Source: Secundilactobacillus paracollinoides DSM 15502 = JCM 11969
GTDB taxonomy: Bacteria > Bacillota > Bacilli > Lactobacillales > Lactobacillaceae
Direction of reading: 5' to 3'
NCBI RefSeq assembly: GCF_001311135.1
Contig: NZ_BBAG01000039.1
Location: 1 to 32,470 of the forward strand
Length of the DNA: 32,470 bases
Below are positions 1 to 9,598 of this stretch, one piece after another. The notes under the pieces are model-generated. The model did not search any database. It saw only the letters and a list, made by a program, of their open reading frames with translations, and was not told the DNA's origin. The position numbers and the translations under genes are program-made. The stretch's first letter is position 1, and each line of letters opens with the position of its first letter.

Positions 1-110
1 CCTTCAGATTCCACCTTCACGATGGACACCCTTGTTCATTGACTTGGCGGTTCCGACTACTACGGCCCGCAACGGACTTTCACCGTCTAGTTGGCGCATG
101 CCGGGCGCAC
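1..110 (-). mobile_element. Group IIC intron, 5' end of domain I (partial)
   Basis: Read on the minus strand from position 110, the sequence begins GTGCGCCCGGCATG and continues through GGTGAAAGTCC, ACAAGGGTGTCC and GGAATCTGAAGG. This is the order of conserved blocks at the 5' end of bacterial class C group II introns (Oceanobacillus iheyensis type). GTGCG fits the 5' splice-site consensus. The intron leaves the window at base 1, so the reverse transcriptase ORF, the catalytic domain V and the 3' end are not visible. Class C introns insert just behind intrinsic terminators, and this one starts three bases or less after the U-run of the hairpin at 112-147. The match is from memory of the family, not from an alignment. 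Confidence 0.85.
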
Positions 111-111
111 C

Positions 112-147
112 AAAAAAGCAGCCCCAGATCATCTGATCCAGAGCTGC
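112..147 (-). terminator. Intrinsic terminator of the kimA-like gene
   Basis: The minus-strand transcript folds into a 14-bp stem (118-147, GCAGC paired with GCTGC at the base, several G-U pairs, 2-nt loop) followed by six U residues at 117-112. It begins 15 bases after the stop codon of the potassium importer gene and is the insertion target of the group IIC intron. Confidence 0.88.
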
Positions 148-162
148 TTTCGCTTGTTCTAA

Positions 163-1996
163 CTAACGCTTCAAGTGGTAACTGTAAGTTGAAACGATAA
201 TGTTTTGACGCGTATTTAAGGCACCACGCAGACGCAGTGCAGTTTGGTTATGCAGCACATTTTGCCATGGATGGCGTGGTACGAACTGGGGTACAAGAAC
301 GGTCGTGGTAAAGTTCCGTTCAGCAGCCCGTTTGGCAATCACATCACAGAACCGCATGGTTGGTGTAATGATTGACCGGTATGACGAGTGAATGTCCACA
401 AATCGAACGTCTGGGAACTTCACTTTGAACTCGTGCGCCGTCTTATGTTCCTTCACTGGATTTTCGTCAAACGACACGTGCATCGCGATCACGTAGTCCC
501 CGATGGACCGCGCGTAGTCGATCGCATTAGCCGTTACCTTCGTCACGTTGCTGACAAGGACAATGACTGTTGCACCATCATAGTGGTGATTTTCAGGCGT
601 AAACTTCTCGCTCACACGCAGTTGTCGCGCCACGTTATCATAGTGCAAGTGAATCCGGTAGAACATGTAGTAAAGCATTGGCATCACGATCAGGTAAGGC
701 CAAACGTTGCCGAAATGTAGGAAGAACAGGCAAACAACCAGTGAGGCTGAAATAAACGCCCCGAGGAAGTTGATGAAGCCTTTAATGGCCAGATACCCTC
801 TCGTACCCGGAACCAGTGTCTGATCATCCCGGATTGCGACAACGTAAATGGGACGAACACACCGATTGCGTATAATGGAATCAGCAAACTCGTTTTCCCG
901 TTAAAGATAATGATCAAAACAATGGCACCAACTGCTAATGAGATGATCCCGTTGGAGTACCCTAACCGATCGCCTCGGTCAAGGTAGGCATGTGGCAAGA
1001 ACTTATCCTTGGCCAGGTTATAAGCCAGAATTGGGAACGCTGAAAACCCTGTGTTCGCCGCCACGGCTAAAATTAAGGCCGTTGAGAGCTGAATGAGGTA
1101 ATAGATCAACCCGTGCCCAAAGACTGCTTCAGCAATTTGTGACAGCACAGTGTTGTCTGCCATTGGCCGAATACCGGTGTAGTAACTCAGGAACGTGATT
1201 CCAGCAAAGAAGAGCGCCAGAATCGTTGCCATGATCGCCAAGGTTGCCGACGCATTGTGGCTCTTTGGCTTTTTGAAGTTTGGCACCGCGTTACTGATGG
1301 CTTCAACCCCGGTCAGTGACGATGACCCGGATGAGAAGGCCCGCAAGAACAGCACGACCGACATACCGCTAACCGACGTCGTTAACCCCGCTGAAGCGTG
1401 GTAGGCAATCTGCCCCGTTGCGATCCGGAAGAGTCCCCAGAGTACCATCCCAATAATCATAATGATGAAGAAGTAGACCGGGAAGGTAAGGAAGGACGCC
1501 GAATCGCGCATGCCCCGTAAATTAATGGCCATGATGCCAAGGACAATAATAATAGCAACGATCACTTGATAGTGACTTAACGCTGGAATTGCCGAGACAA
1601 TGGCATCAACCCTGATGTCACAGAAACCGCCACAGTCAGCATATAGTCGACCAGCAATGAGCCCCCAGCAACTAACCCCGCTGAGGTCCCCCAGTTTGTC
1701 GAGGCAACCACGTAGGCCCCACCACCAGATGGATATGCATGAATGATCTGTTGGTAAGACAGTGTGATGGCAAACAGCAAGACCAGAACTAACAGCGCAA
1801 CCCACATTTGATACATCAAGGCTGCAGCTGATAATGTGATCAAGACAGTCGTAATTTGTTCAGTCCCATAAGCCACTGATGATAGCGCGTCAGAAGAAAG
1901 TAGTGCAAGAGCTTTGAACTTTGTTAAGGCCTGACCGCCTTCATCTGTGGTCTTTAACGGTTTCCCAATTAACAACCGTTTCAAATAACGCCACAT
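163..1996 (-). CDS. kimA: KimA-type potassium/proton symporter (APC superfamily), two frameshifts as read
   Basis: Predicted high-affinity potassium importer of the plasma membrane. The three reading-frame pieces join to about 611 residues, close to Bacillus KimA (YdaO, 607). Visible family signatures: SSDALSSVAYGTEQI near residue 40, SGGGAYVV, GGSLLVDYMLTVAVSV, GVEAISNAVPNFK, RGDRLGYSNGI, LIPLYAIGVFVPFTLSQ and a soluble C-terminal domain with DIHSSYRSI and VLHNQTALRLR. About twelve hydrophobic helices precede that domain. The start ATG at 1996 follows GGAG with 8-nt spacing. Breaks lie at 1610-1612 (TSG to VDAIVS) and 806-808 (HWFR to TRGYLAIK); each is repaired by adding one G to a GGG run, so error is likely. 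It could also be annotated simply as an APC-family permease. Bacillus KimA is inhibited by c-di-AMP; no ydaO riboswitch is recognisable upstream. Confidence 0.87.
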
Positions 1997-2024
1997 TTTC
2001 TTTACTCCTTTTCCGACTAATAAT

Positions 2025-2063
2025 AGCTATCACCTACGAAAATTCATAACTGATAGCTTTTTT
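2025..2063. other. Hairpin ahead of kimA
   Basis: AGCTATCA at 2025-2032 pairs perfectly with TGATAGCT at 2051-2058, loop 18 nt. On plus, the stem is followed by six T, so it looks like a terminator that would stop antisense transcription coming out of kimA. On minus, the same hairpin lies in the kimA leader just upstream of the ribosome binding site. Which role, if any, is real cannot be told. Confidence 0.4.
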
Positions 2064-2745
2064 AATCCCCAATATTCGATAACTAGTATTTTTGCGCAAA
2101 TCCGCTTCACGCAAAATCATTAGGTATTGTACACCAATCCACCATTAATTACTATTTATTTTAAAAAGAATGGGTACCTTATGAGAATTTGTCAAAAACA
2201 TTGAGGTAAAACCCTGTTACATCAACATTTTGGGTCGAAAGCTCATAGTCAAATTCTAACACTTTCTGACCCGAAACGGACAAGAAAGCGACATCATTCA
2301 GGGTTCTTTTTCCAAATCACCACAAAAAATAATGATTGCGCGTAACGACGGCTCATTTATCGATCAGTAAACTGAAGGAGTTTTCCATTGTTGGGTGATT
2401 CAAAGTAGCGCCTTAATATCGCTTCGTTCCACCGTTCGGCCCTGCAGGCTGAGGTGGAGTCACTCTGGGGGAGTATTGAATGTCTTTCCAGAAATTCAAG
2501 GATCTCCTACATCTCCCGTGGTCGTATCCGGCTAAAAGACAGCCGCTAACGATCACCGACATCACAGCCTGCAATGCCGAACGGTTCCACTACACTATAA
2601 TTCTGTTAGTAGTCGTCACAATTAATAAGTCTTCAAAAGTGGTATCACTAAAATTCCATATTAATCGTTACTAGTAACTAACTCGTCATGAGAAGCATTG
2701 CTGTTAATAGCCTTACTAGCAGTCGAGGGCGGATTCTCTGCGAAC
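2064..2745. other. Long intergenic region without a convincing gene
   Basis: No recognisable protein is encoded on either strand. Two imperfect hairpins are visible: GGGTC..GAAAG with CTTTC..GACCC at about 2231-2272, and TCCACC/GGTGGA at 2428-2458 with an inner GCC/GGC. A 64-codon reading frame at 2480-2674 has a good ribosome binding site (GGGGGAG, 6 nt before ATG), but its product resembles nothing known and no partner gene is near. A minus-strand TACAAT near 2122-2127 could be part of the kimA promoter, but the -35 is poor. Confidence 0.45.
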
Positions 2746-2774
2746 TTGATTTAGCGCAATTGTGATGCTTAACT
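2746..2774 (+). promoter_or_regulatory. Candidate sigma-A promoter in the kimA-asnA gap
   Basis: TTGATT (2746-2751), a 17-bp spacer and TTAACT (2769-2774), with TGC directly before the -10 (extended -10). No plus-strand gene follows before the hairpin at 3028-3074, so it would drive a short transcript starting near 2781. Confidence 0.4.
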
Positions 2775-2780
2775 CGTGAA

Positions 2781-3074
2781 AGAAACGGGCTCAACGTCAG
2801 TGGAATGCAGCAATTTGGCACGGAGCTGTGGTGTCGACATCAGTTATCGACCGTACTTTGGTCGGTTACTGATGTGCGAGACGACTTAGATCCACTCGAG
2901 AGCTGCGCAGCAGAAATCGAGTTAGCTCAGTCGCGAGCCACTACACGGCCTGCCAAATTGCGGAATGCAACGGCCTGTCACCCAACATTGGAAAGACCCA
3001 AACTGAATCAACTAAGGCCGCTCATACAAAAGATCCTCTGTACCCGGTCATTATTCTGGGCACAGAGGATCTTT
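2781..3074 (+). ncRNA. Candidate structured small RNA
   Basis: Inference from structure only. GCAATTTGGCA (2810-2820) pairs perfectly with TGCCAAATTGC (2951-2961), enclosing three local stems: 2838-2852 with 2860-2874 (14 of 15 positions pair, 7-nt loop), ACTCGA/TCGAGT at 2894-2922, and GCTC/GAGC at 2925-2938. A promoter-like site lies upstream at 2746-2774, and the strong hairpin at 3028-3074 could end the transcript. It does not match the conserved blocks of tmRNA, RNase P RNA or 6S RNA that I know. A 97-codon frame crosses it (2805-3098), but lacks a ribosome binding site and a recognisable product. Confidence 0.35.
3025..3074 (-). terminator. Intrinsic terminator of asnA
   Basis: A 13-bp perfect outer stem (3029-3041 with 3062-3074, GATCCTCTGT/ACAGAGGATC) continues through CCC/GGG pairs to a loop near 3048-3055. 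On minus, four U follow. It lies 21 bases behind the asnA stop. The hairpin is symmetrical enough to act on plus too. Confidence 0.75.
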
Positions 3075-3094
3075 ACAGAGACAATTTTTTTAGA

Positions 3095-4102
3095 TTAAAG
3101 CAGGTGGATATTAGCAGCCGCACACTGATCCAGCATGTCCTGTGGCCAAACACTGGCTTGAACTTCACCAACGTGAGCCTTTCCTAATAACAGCATGCAC
3201 AGGCGTGACTGACCGATACCGCCACCAATGGTATATGGCAGTTCACCAGCAAGCAATTGTTTGTGGAATGGCAGACTGGCACGGTCCTCAGCATCAGCAG
3301 CTTTCAATTGAGCCTTCATCGCCGTTTCATCGACCCGAATCCCCATGCTTGAAATTTCAAGGGAACAGTTCAATGGTTCGTACCAGAACAAGATATCGCC
3401 GTTAAGTTGCCAATCATCATAGTCAGGTGCACGGCCGTCATGGCGTTTGCCAGACTTAAGCAGACCGCCAATTTGCATCAAGAATACGGCACCGTCTTCT
3501 TTACAGATGGCGTCTTCACGTTCCTTAGGCGTCTTATCAGGCCACCGGTCTTCCAGTTCCTGCGTGGTGACGAATTTAATGTCATCTGGGAGGTGGTGGA
3601 CAGCATCTGGGTACTTGTACCAAACTTCGTCTTCCATGTGCTTAATGACCTTAAAAATACGGCGAACGGTGGTCTTCAATGTATCAGTGGTCCGTTCTTC
3701 CTTAGCAATGATTTTTTCCCAGTCCCATTGGTCAACGTAGATGGAGTGGAAGTTGTCCAGATCTTCATCCTTACGAATGGCATTCATGTTGGTGTACAGC
3801 CCTTCATGCATCTTAAAGCCATAACGATGCAGCGCCATCCGCTTCCACTTCGCAAGGGAGTGCACAATTTCCATGGTTTCACCAGGCATGTCCTTCATGG
3901 TAAATGAAACGGGTGCTTCAACGCCATTTAAATTATCATTCAACCCCGTTGAGCGTTCGACCATCATTGGGGCGGACATCCGTTGCAACCCCATCTCTTT
4001 GCCGAACTCATCCTGGAACGTTTCACGAATATAACGAATAGCAGCTTCAGTTTCTTTAACTGACAATTTTGGATCGTAATCCTTTGGGACAATAAAATGC
4101 AT
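3095..4102 (-). CDS. asnA: Aspartate--ammonia ligase
   Basis: Makes asparagine from aspartate, ammonia and ATP in the cytoplasm; an ammonia-dependent class II-synthetase-like enzyme unrelated to AsnB. The protein (335 residues, normal for AsnA) begins [19 protein letters not shown] and contains the family blocks [39 protein letters not shown] and the C-terminal [15 protein letters not shown]. The frame is open up to 4135, but the ATG at 4102 is preferred because AAAGGAG lies 9 nt ahead of it and the family starts there. It is a single-gene unit between an Asn T-box leader and its own terminator, so expression should rise when tRNA-Asn is uncharged. The reading frame is intact. Confidence 0.96.
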   Translation of the reverse strand: MHFIVPKDYDPKLSVKETEAAIRYIRETFQDEFGKEMGLQRMSAPMMVERSTGLNDNLNGVEAPVSFTMKDMPGETMEIVHSLAKWKRMALHRYGFKMHEGLYTNMNAIRKDEDLDNFHSIYVDQWDWEKIIAKEERTTDTLKTTVRRIFKVIKHMEDEVWYKYPDAVHHLPDDIKFVTTQELEDRWPDKTPKEREDAICKEDGAVFLMQIGGLLKSGKRHDGRAPDYDDWQLNGDILFWYEPLNCSLEISSMGIRVDETAMKAQLKAADAEDRASLPFHKQLLAGELPYTIGGGIGQSRLCMLLLGKAHVGEVQASVWPQDMLDQCAAANIHLL

Positions 4103-4135
4103 AGTCAAAAACTCCTTTGAAATTTTGTACGACAC

Positions 4136-4424
4136 TGGGAAACGAAAAAAGCCTTCCGTCCCCAGCTAAAGGGACGAAAGACTTTTCGCGGTACCACCCA
4201 GTTTGTCTATTTCAAATAGACCACCTTACGACGCACCATCATGCGCCTCCGGACAATAACGGGCCGGTCACGTCTACGCCTACTCTGCAACGCCATTTGG
4301 GGTAGCAATCTCAGAAAGTGTTATTCAGTGCTCTCGATACCTCATCGGTTTTCCACTAACCCCGATTCACTGTCAGGTCGAAAGGACTTACTTATCTTTT
4401 TGTTTTTTCGTCTGTTTCGTATGT
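4136..4424 (-). promoter_or_regulatory. T-box leader of asnA, specifier AAC (Asn)
   Basis: The minus-strand leader contains the T-box TGGGTGGTACCGCG at 4187-4200, directly followed by a terminator hairpin with CGTCCC/GGGGACG stem and six U (about 4146-4187). Upstream, the stem I region holds GAATAACACTTTC, where AAC is in the place expected for the specifier codon and codes Asn, agreeing with the downstream gene. Uncharged tRNA-Asn would pair with the specifier and the T-box and prevent termination. The 5' limit is set from the promoter at 4431-4459. Confidence 0.93.
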
Positions 4425-4430
4425 GTCTTT

Positions 4431-4459
4431 ACTTTAGCATGTAAATGAGAGTTTGAAAA
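4431..4459 (-). promoter_or_regulatory. asnA promoter
   Basis: Minus strand: TTTTCA (4454-4459), 17-bp spacer, TAAAGT (4431-4436) with TGC in front (extended -10). It places the start of transcription near 4424, at the beginning of the T-box leader. Confidence 0.55.
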
Positions 4460-4675
4460 GAGGAAATTTTAAAATGACTTTCAGCTGCCATTCAAGAGAT
4501 CGCTTTCATATCTTGATTACCGCCTATTCAAGTTTTGAAATAAAATTAAAATTATCTCACCGCACAACTCTTATTCTCATTATCATCAAATTTCGGGAAA
4601 ATAAAAACGCCGCGAAATCAAATTGATCTCGCAGCGCTTCTTAATTTATTCTTTACCCTAAATGGTGAGGCGTGA

Positions 4676-6314
<1,639 letters not shown>

Positions 6315-6371
6315 TCATATGATTAATTGTTAATTTTGTGTTTATGTCTGCCCTATTCAGGCTGACCGGTT

Positions 6372-6653
6372 TTAGTCAACGATTGCGACTAAATCTTTTT
6401 CGTGAACCACAAGGTAAGAAGCACCTTCATACTTAACTTCAGTGCCGGAATACTTGTCAAACAAGACGGTCTCGCCTTCCTTAACACTTGGGGCAACCTT
6501 TTCACCGTTATCAAGTACACGGCCATCACCAACAGCAACTACCTTTGCAGTTTGTGGCTTTTCTTGGGCGTTACTTGCTAAAACGATACCACCAACAGTG
6601 GTTTCTTCTTCTTGAGCTTGTAAGATCACACGGTCTCCTAATGGTTTTAACAC
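6372..6653 (-). CDS. groES: Co-chaperonin GroES
   Basis: Lid subunit of the chaperonin, a heptamer that caps GroEL. Full-length at 93 residues: [11 protein letters not shown] at the start, the mobile loop with TTVGGIVL near residues 19-26, and the [14 protein letters not shown] end. The frame is intact. It lies 72 bases upstream of groEL and is the first gene of the operon; heat-shock control is indicated by the CIRCE element in its leader. Confidence 0.97.
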   Translation of the reverse strand: MLKPLGDRVILQAQEEETTVGGIVLASNAQEKPQTAKVVAVGDGRVLDNGEKVAPSVKEGETVLFDKYSGTEVKYEGASYLVVHEKDLVAIVD

Positions 6654-6689
6654 TTGAATCCCTCCAATAAATCTAAAGATTTAGCACTC

Positions 6690-6716
6690 TTAGCACTCAT
6701 CTAACACAAGTGCTAA
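6690..6716 (-). promoter_or_regulatory. CIRCE operator (HrcA site)
   Basis: TTAGCACTC (6690-6698), 9-bp spacer, AAGTGCTAA (6708-6716): the CIRCE inverted repeat with one mismatch to the usual GAGTGCTAA arm. It lies just behind the expected transcription start of groESL. An additional TTAGCACTC copy directly abuts it at 6681-6689. Confidence 0.93.
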
Positions 6717-6728
6717 TCAACAATTAAT

Positions 6729-6757
6729 ACTATAAAATTATTCGGGGTAAAATGCAA
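6729..6757 (-). promoter_or_regulatory. groESL promoter
   Basis: Minus strand: TTGCAT (6752-6757), 17-bp spacer, TATAGT (6729-6734). Transcription would begin near 6722, so the CIRCE operator occupies the first bases of the transcript. Confidence 0.8.
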
Positions 6758-6784
6758 GTTATATTGACTAGAAAGTTGAAAAGA

Positions 6785-6907
6785 GTGTGGAGAAAGGCGG
6801 TTAAGGGGCAGAATGTAAGGGACTCTGACAGAAATGCCTGGGTTTGGCATTTTTGTCAGAGTCCCTTACATGGCCGCCCCTTGCTTTTCGGAACACGTTT
6901 CGGCACG
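6785..6907 (+). repeat. Palindromic dispersed repeat, copy A
   Basis: A near-continuous palindrome from GTGT (6785-6788) to ACAC (6893-6896), then a GTTTCGGC tail. The inner stem (ATGTAAGGGACTCTGACA paired with TGTCAGAGTCCCTTACAT) is about 26 bp, the loop TGGGTTT. Outer arms include AAGGGGC/GCCCCTT. It shares the family with copies at 18932, 19470 and 14629. It lies between the end of cls and the groESL promoter, starting 28 bp upstream of that -35 box. No reading frame is credible inside it. Confidence 0.85.
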
Positions 6908-7060
6908 GCTGAATAGAAAGACTCTATGAGATGACGAGAATCGAGAAAATGTGTAAAAAAATCGAGAAGAAAATTGAGAAGGAACCCGATAAGCAGGAAA
7001 AGATAAGCAAAGTACAAGACAGTAATCCCCAAGCACAATAAAACTCAAAGTGGCCGCCAC

Positions 7061-8514
7061 TCACAAAATCGGCGCCAACAATCGCGAAACACTCTGCTTA
7101 AACCGCAAGTACAACGACTGATCCGCAAACATTTCAGGCGTGATCAATGTACTTTCCGCCATATCCTGTTCAAATAACGCGGCCAGCTGTGTATTTATCT
7201 CCTTATCATATAGAAAGGCATTCACTTCAAAGTTTAACTTAAAGCTGCGGTAATCCATATTAGCACTGCCAACTGAGGCCACTTCGTCATCGACCAGCAT
7301 CGTCTTTGCGTGTAAAAATCCATTCCCGTAGTAGTAGATTTTCGCACCAATTTCAGCTGTGTCTCTGCAAAAATGTTGGGTGGCTCGGTAGACAAATGGA
7401 TGGTCCGGCATACTGGGCACCATAATGCGCACGTCAACGCCCGACATAATGGCAATCTTCAACGCTTCAATCACGCCATCATCGGGAATAAAGTACGGCG
7501 ACTGGATCCAGAGCCGTTTTTTAGCCATCTGAATCAAGCGAATGTAGCCCATCTTGATTTGCTGCAATTGAGAATCCGGCCCGCTGCTGACGATCTGCAT
7601 ACTCGTTAATCCCTTTGGCGCCATCACTGGAAAGTAGTCACGATCGACGTAGTTATCTGCAAGTTTTGCTTTCTTTGACGTCGCATTCCAGTCCAGAACA
7701 AACCGGCTTTGGAGCGCAAAGACAGCTGCCCCTTCAATGCGAATATGCGTGTCGCGCCAGTGGCCAAATTTTTTGCTGCAGCCAAGGTATTGGTCACCAA
7801 TGTTAAACCCGCCGACGTAACCAATTTCCCCATCGACCACCACTATTTTGCGGTGATTTCTAAAGTTGAGACGAAAGTCAAGAATAGCGGAACGCGCCAA
7901 GAATGGCTCAACATATCCGCCAGCATCGATCAGTGGCTTAAAAAAGCGCCGATAAGTCCCCATTGACCCCCACGGATCATAGATGACCCGTACCGTAACA
8001 CCGGCCTTAGCACGGGCAACAAGGCGCTTAAGACAGCGCTGCCAATTTCATCATTATAAAACGTGTAGAATTCAACATTCACGTTGCGTTGCGCGGCGTT
8101 AATGTCACGGATGATGGCGTCAAACAAGCTATTGCCATCCGTAAATAGTTTCACGCGATTTCGTCGGGTCAAAAAAGCGCGATTGGCCCGCATAAAAAGC
8201 TGCATTGTTCCGGCAATATCGCGCGACACCGGGTGTTGGCTTGTATCGGGCTCTAGCAGCAGTTCTCGTTGTTCAGACAAAATTGTATCTAACCGCGTCT
8301 GAACCGTATTATCGACTTTGAAAAGTTTGTTTTTGGGGAGTTGTCTCCCAAAAAAAGCGTAAAAAATGAACCCGATTACCGGCAGTAACAACAACACCAG
8401 CAGCCACGCCCACATCGCGGCAATATCGCGACGTTGTCGAAACACTGTAAACAGTGCCGTCATCAGGTTAATTGCGTAGATCACACCAAGGATCATGGAC
8501 CAAGAAATCGTCAC
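7061..8514 (-). CDS. cls: Cardiolipin synthase (phospholipase D superfamily), one frameshift as read
   Basis: Condenses two phosphatidylglycerols to cardiolipin and glycerol at the membrane. The pieces join to about 484 residues, normal for Cls. The N-terminus has two hydrophobic segments (about residues 3-24 and 30-50). Both PLD catalytic motifs are present: HRKIVVVD in the first half and HAKTMLVD in the second, each followed by G-G or GSANMD. The start is GTG at 8514, placed 7 nt behind GGAGG; an in-frame ATG further in also exists. The break is at about 8018-8023 (SAL to VARAKAGVTVRVIYDPWGS): adding one G to GCCTTG-TTGCC restores the frame. Monocistronic, with its own extended -10 promoter. 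Confidence 0.92.
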
Positions 8515-8542
8515 ATGCTCACCTCCAATAAGGGTTACAAAA

Positions 8543-8551
8543 AGTATAGCA
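8543..8551 (-). promoter_or_regulatory. cls promoter, extended -10
   Basis: Minus strand TGCTATACT: TATACT at 8543-8548 with TGC in front. The -35 region is weak, as is common with an extended -10. It lies about 30 bp upstream of the GTG start. Confidence 0.5.
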
Positions 8552-8604
8552 CTATTGTGCGTTTTCTCACACAAGTTCGAAATTTTGACCGCTTCTTGAA
8601 AGCG

Positions 8605-8636
8605 AAAAATAGCGCCTATCCAGATCAAATAGGCGT
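8605..8636 (-). terminator. Second terminator between rex and cls
   Basis: CGCCTAT/ATAGGCG stem (8613-8619 with 8629-8635), 9-nt loop, followed on minus by CTATTTTT. It lies behind the first rex terminator and ahead of the cls promoter. On plus it is followed by four T, so it may be bidirectional. Confidence 0.5.
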
Positions 8637-8683
8637 TTTAAATTCACTTGTTGTGTTCTTGTTTCGATTAAAAAAATGACACA

Positions 8684-8725
8684 AACAAAAAAACTGACCA
8701 ATGCCACTAAGGTCATTAGCCAGTT
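8684..8725 (-). terminator. Intrinsic terminator of rex
   Basis: On minus, AACTGGCTAATG pairs with CATTGGTCAGTT over 12 bp (two G-U pairs), followed by a run of seven or eight U. It begins five bases behind the rex stop. Confidence 0.88.
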
Positions 8726-8729
8726 TTGC

Positions 8730-9367
8730 TTATGCTTCTTCGTTATAGTGATCCAAGAAGTAGATCAATGTCTGTAATTCATTCGTCAGATCCACGTTTT
8801 GAACGCGCACGTTATTCGGAACTGATACCCGAAGTGGCGTAAAGTTCAAAATACCGCGGATACCACCAGCGATAGCTTCATCCGTTACCGATTGGGCAAC
8901 GTCTGCAGGAACCGTAATGATGGCAACCTGAATTTGTTGATCCTTCAACTGTTTTTCAAGTTCAGCCATTGGATAAACGGGCACACCGCTCTTAACGGTG
9001 TTTGCGAGGTCAGCCTTAACATCAAAAGCAGCGCTGATACGGACGTTGGAATTTTGATGGAAGTTAAAGTTCAACAGCGCATTCCCGAGGTTCCCAACCC
9101 CGATCAAAGCGGCGTTGGTCAATTTTTCCTGGTTCAGGATCTTCTTGAAGAACTTTAGCAAACTCTCAACATCATACCCATACCCGCGTTTACCCAGGCA
9201 CCAAAGTATGAAAAATCACGACGGATCGTTGCTGAATCAACCTTTACGGCTTCTGATAATTCAGTCGACGAGACCCGCGTCTTGTCTGCATCTTTTAAGA
9301 TGCCTAAGTAACGGTAATAGATCGGCAAGCGCTTAGCGGTTGCCTTTGGGATCTTTGTTTCTGCCAC
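8730..9367 (-). CDS. rex: Redox-sensing transcriptional repressor Rex, one frameshift as read
   Basis: DNA-binding repressor that senses the NADH/NAD+ ratio and controls fermentation genes. The pieces join to about 212 residues, the usual size. An N-terminal winged helix ([21 protein letters not shown]) is followed by a Rossmann domain with the dinucleotide motif GVGNLGNAL and the C-terminal swapped helix ([12 protein letters not shown]). The break is at 9196-9197: DFSYFGA runs into WVNAG, and adding one C (GCCCTGG) gives [17 protein letters not shown], the family sequence. Start ATG 9367 has GGAGG close by. Its promoter overlaps a Rex-type operator, so autoregulation is likely. ydiF is divergent. 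Confidence 0.94.
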
Positions 9368-9472
9368 AGTAACTCCTCCTTGTGAATTTTAGTAAAGTGA
9401 ATGAAGTGAATTAGAATAAGTGCGTGTATTCTACTCTTAATTCTGGGGCTTGTGAAATAGCCATCCTCGCTC

Positions 9473-9511
9473 ATTATAGCATAAACCCTTATCTTGTGAA
9501 ATAATTTTCAA
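9473..9511 (-). promoter_or_regulatory. rex promoter with overlapping Rex operator
   Basis: Minus-strand TATAAT (9473-9478) with TGC in front and TTCACA (9495-9500) as -35, spacer 16. The -35 is inside the inverted repeat TTGTGAAATAATTTTCAA (9494-9511), which fits the Firmicutes Rex consensus TTGTGAA-N4-TTCACAA with small losses in the right arm. Rex would thus block its own promoter. Confidence 0.7.
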
Positions 9512-9559
9512 TAAAAAGGTTGTGAAAACTGTTATTTACCAGTTAATGAGCCCCTATTA

Positions 9560-9568
9560 TGGTAAAAT
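9560..9568 (+). promoter_or_regulatory. ydiF promoter, extended -10
   Basis: TGGTAAAAT: TAAAAT at 9563-9568 with TGG in front. The -35 is weak. Rex-type half-sites TTGTGAA lie 40 to 70 bp upstream. Confidence 0.45.
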
Positions 9569-9598
9569 AGTTTCACGAAGAAAGGTAGGCTGATTCAT

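Noticed and set aside
1997-2160. ydaO-type c-di-AMP riboswitch in the kimA leader
   Set aside because: Looked for because of KimA, but none of the conserved core could be recognised; only simple hairpins are present.
2480-2674. 64-codon plus-strand frame with a good ribosome binding site
   Set aside because: Only the ribosome binding site speaks for it; no homologue, promoter or neighbour supports it, so it is mentioned under the intergenic region only.
2805-3098. 97-codon plus-strand frame in the kimA-asnA gap
   Set aside because: No ribosome binding site, no recognisable product, and it runs through the asnA terminator hairpin. The stem structure is the better explanation of the segment.
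3407-3907. Long plus-strand reading frame of 166 codons inside asnA
   Set aside because: Antisense shadow of asnA in a fully recognisable gene; no ribosome binding site and no family resemblance.
6856-7060. Two overlapping hydrophobic minus-strand frames of about 60 codons behind cls
   Set aside because: They start at weak codons without a ribosome binding site and run into palindromic repeat A; the hydrophobicity comes from a T-rich strand.
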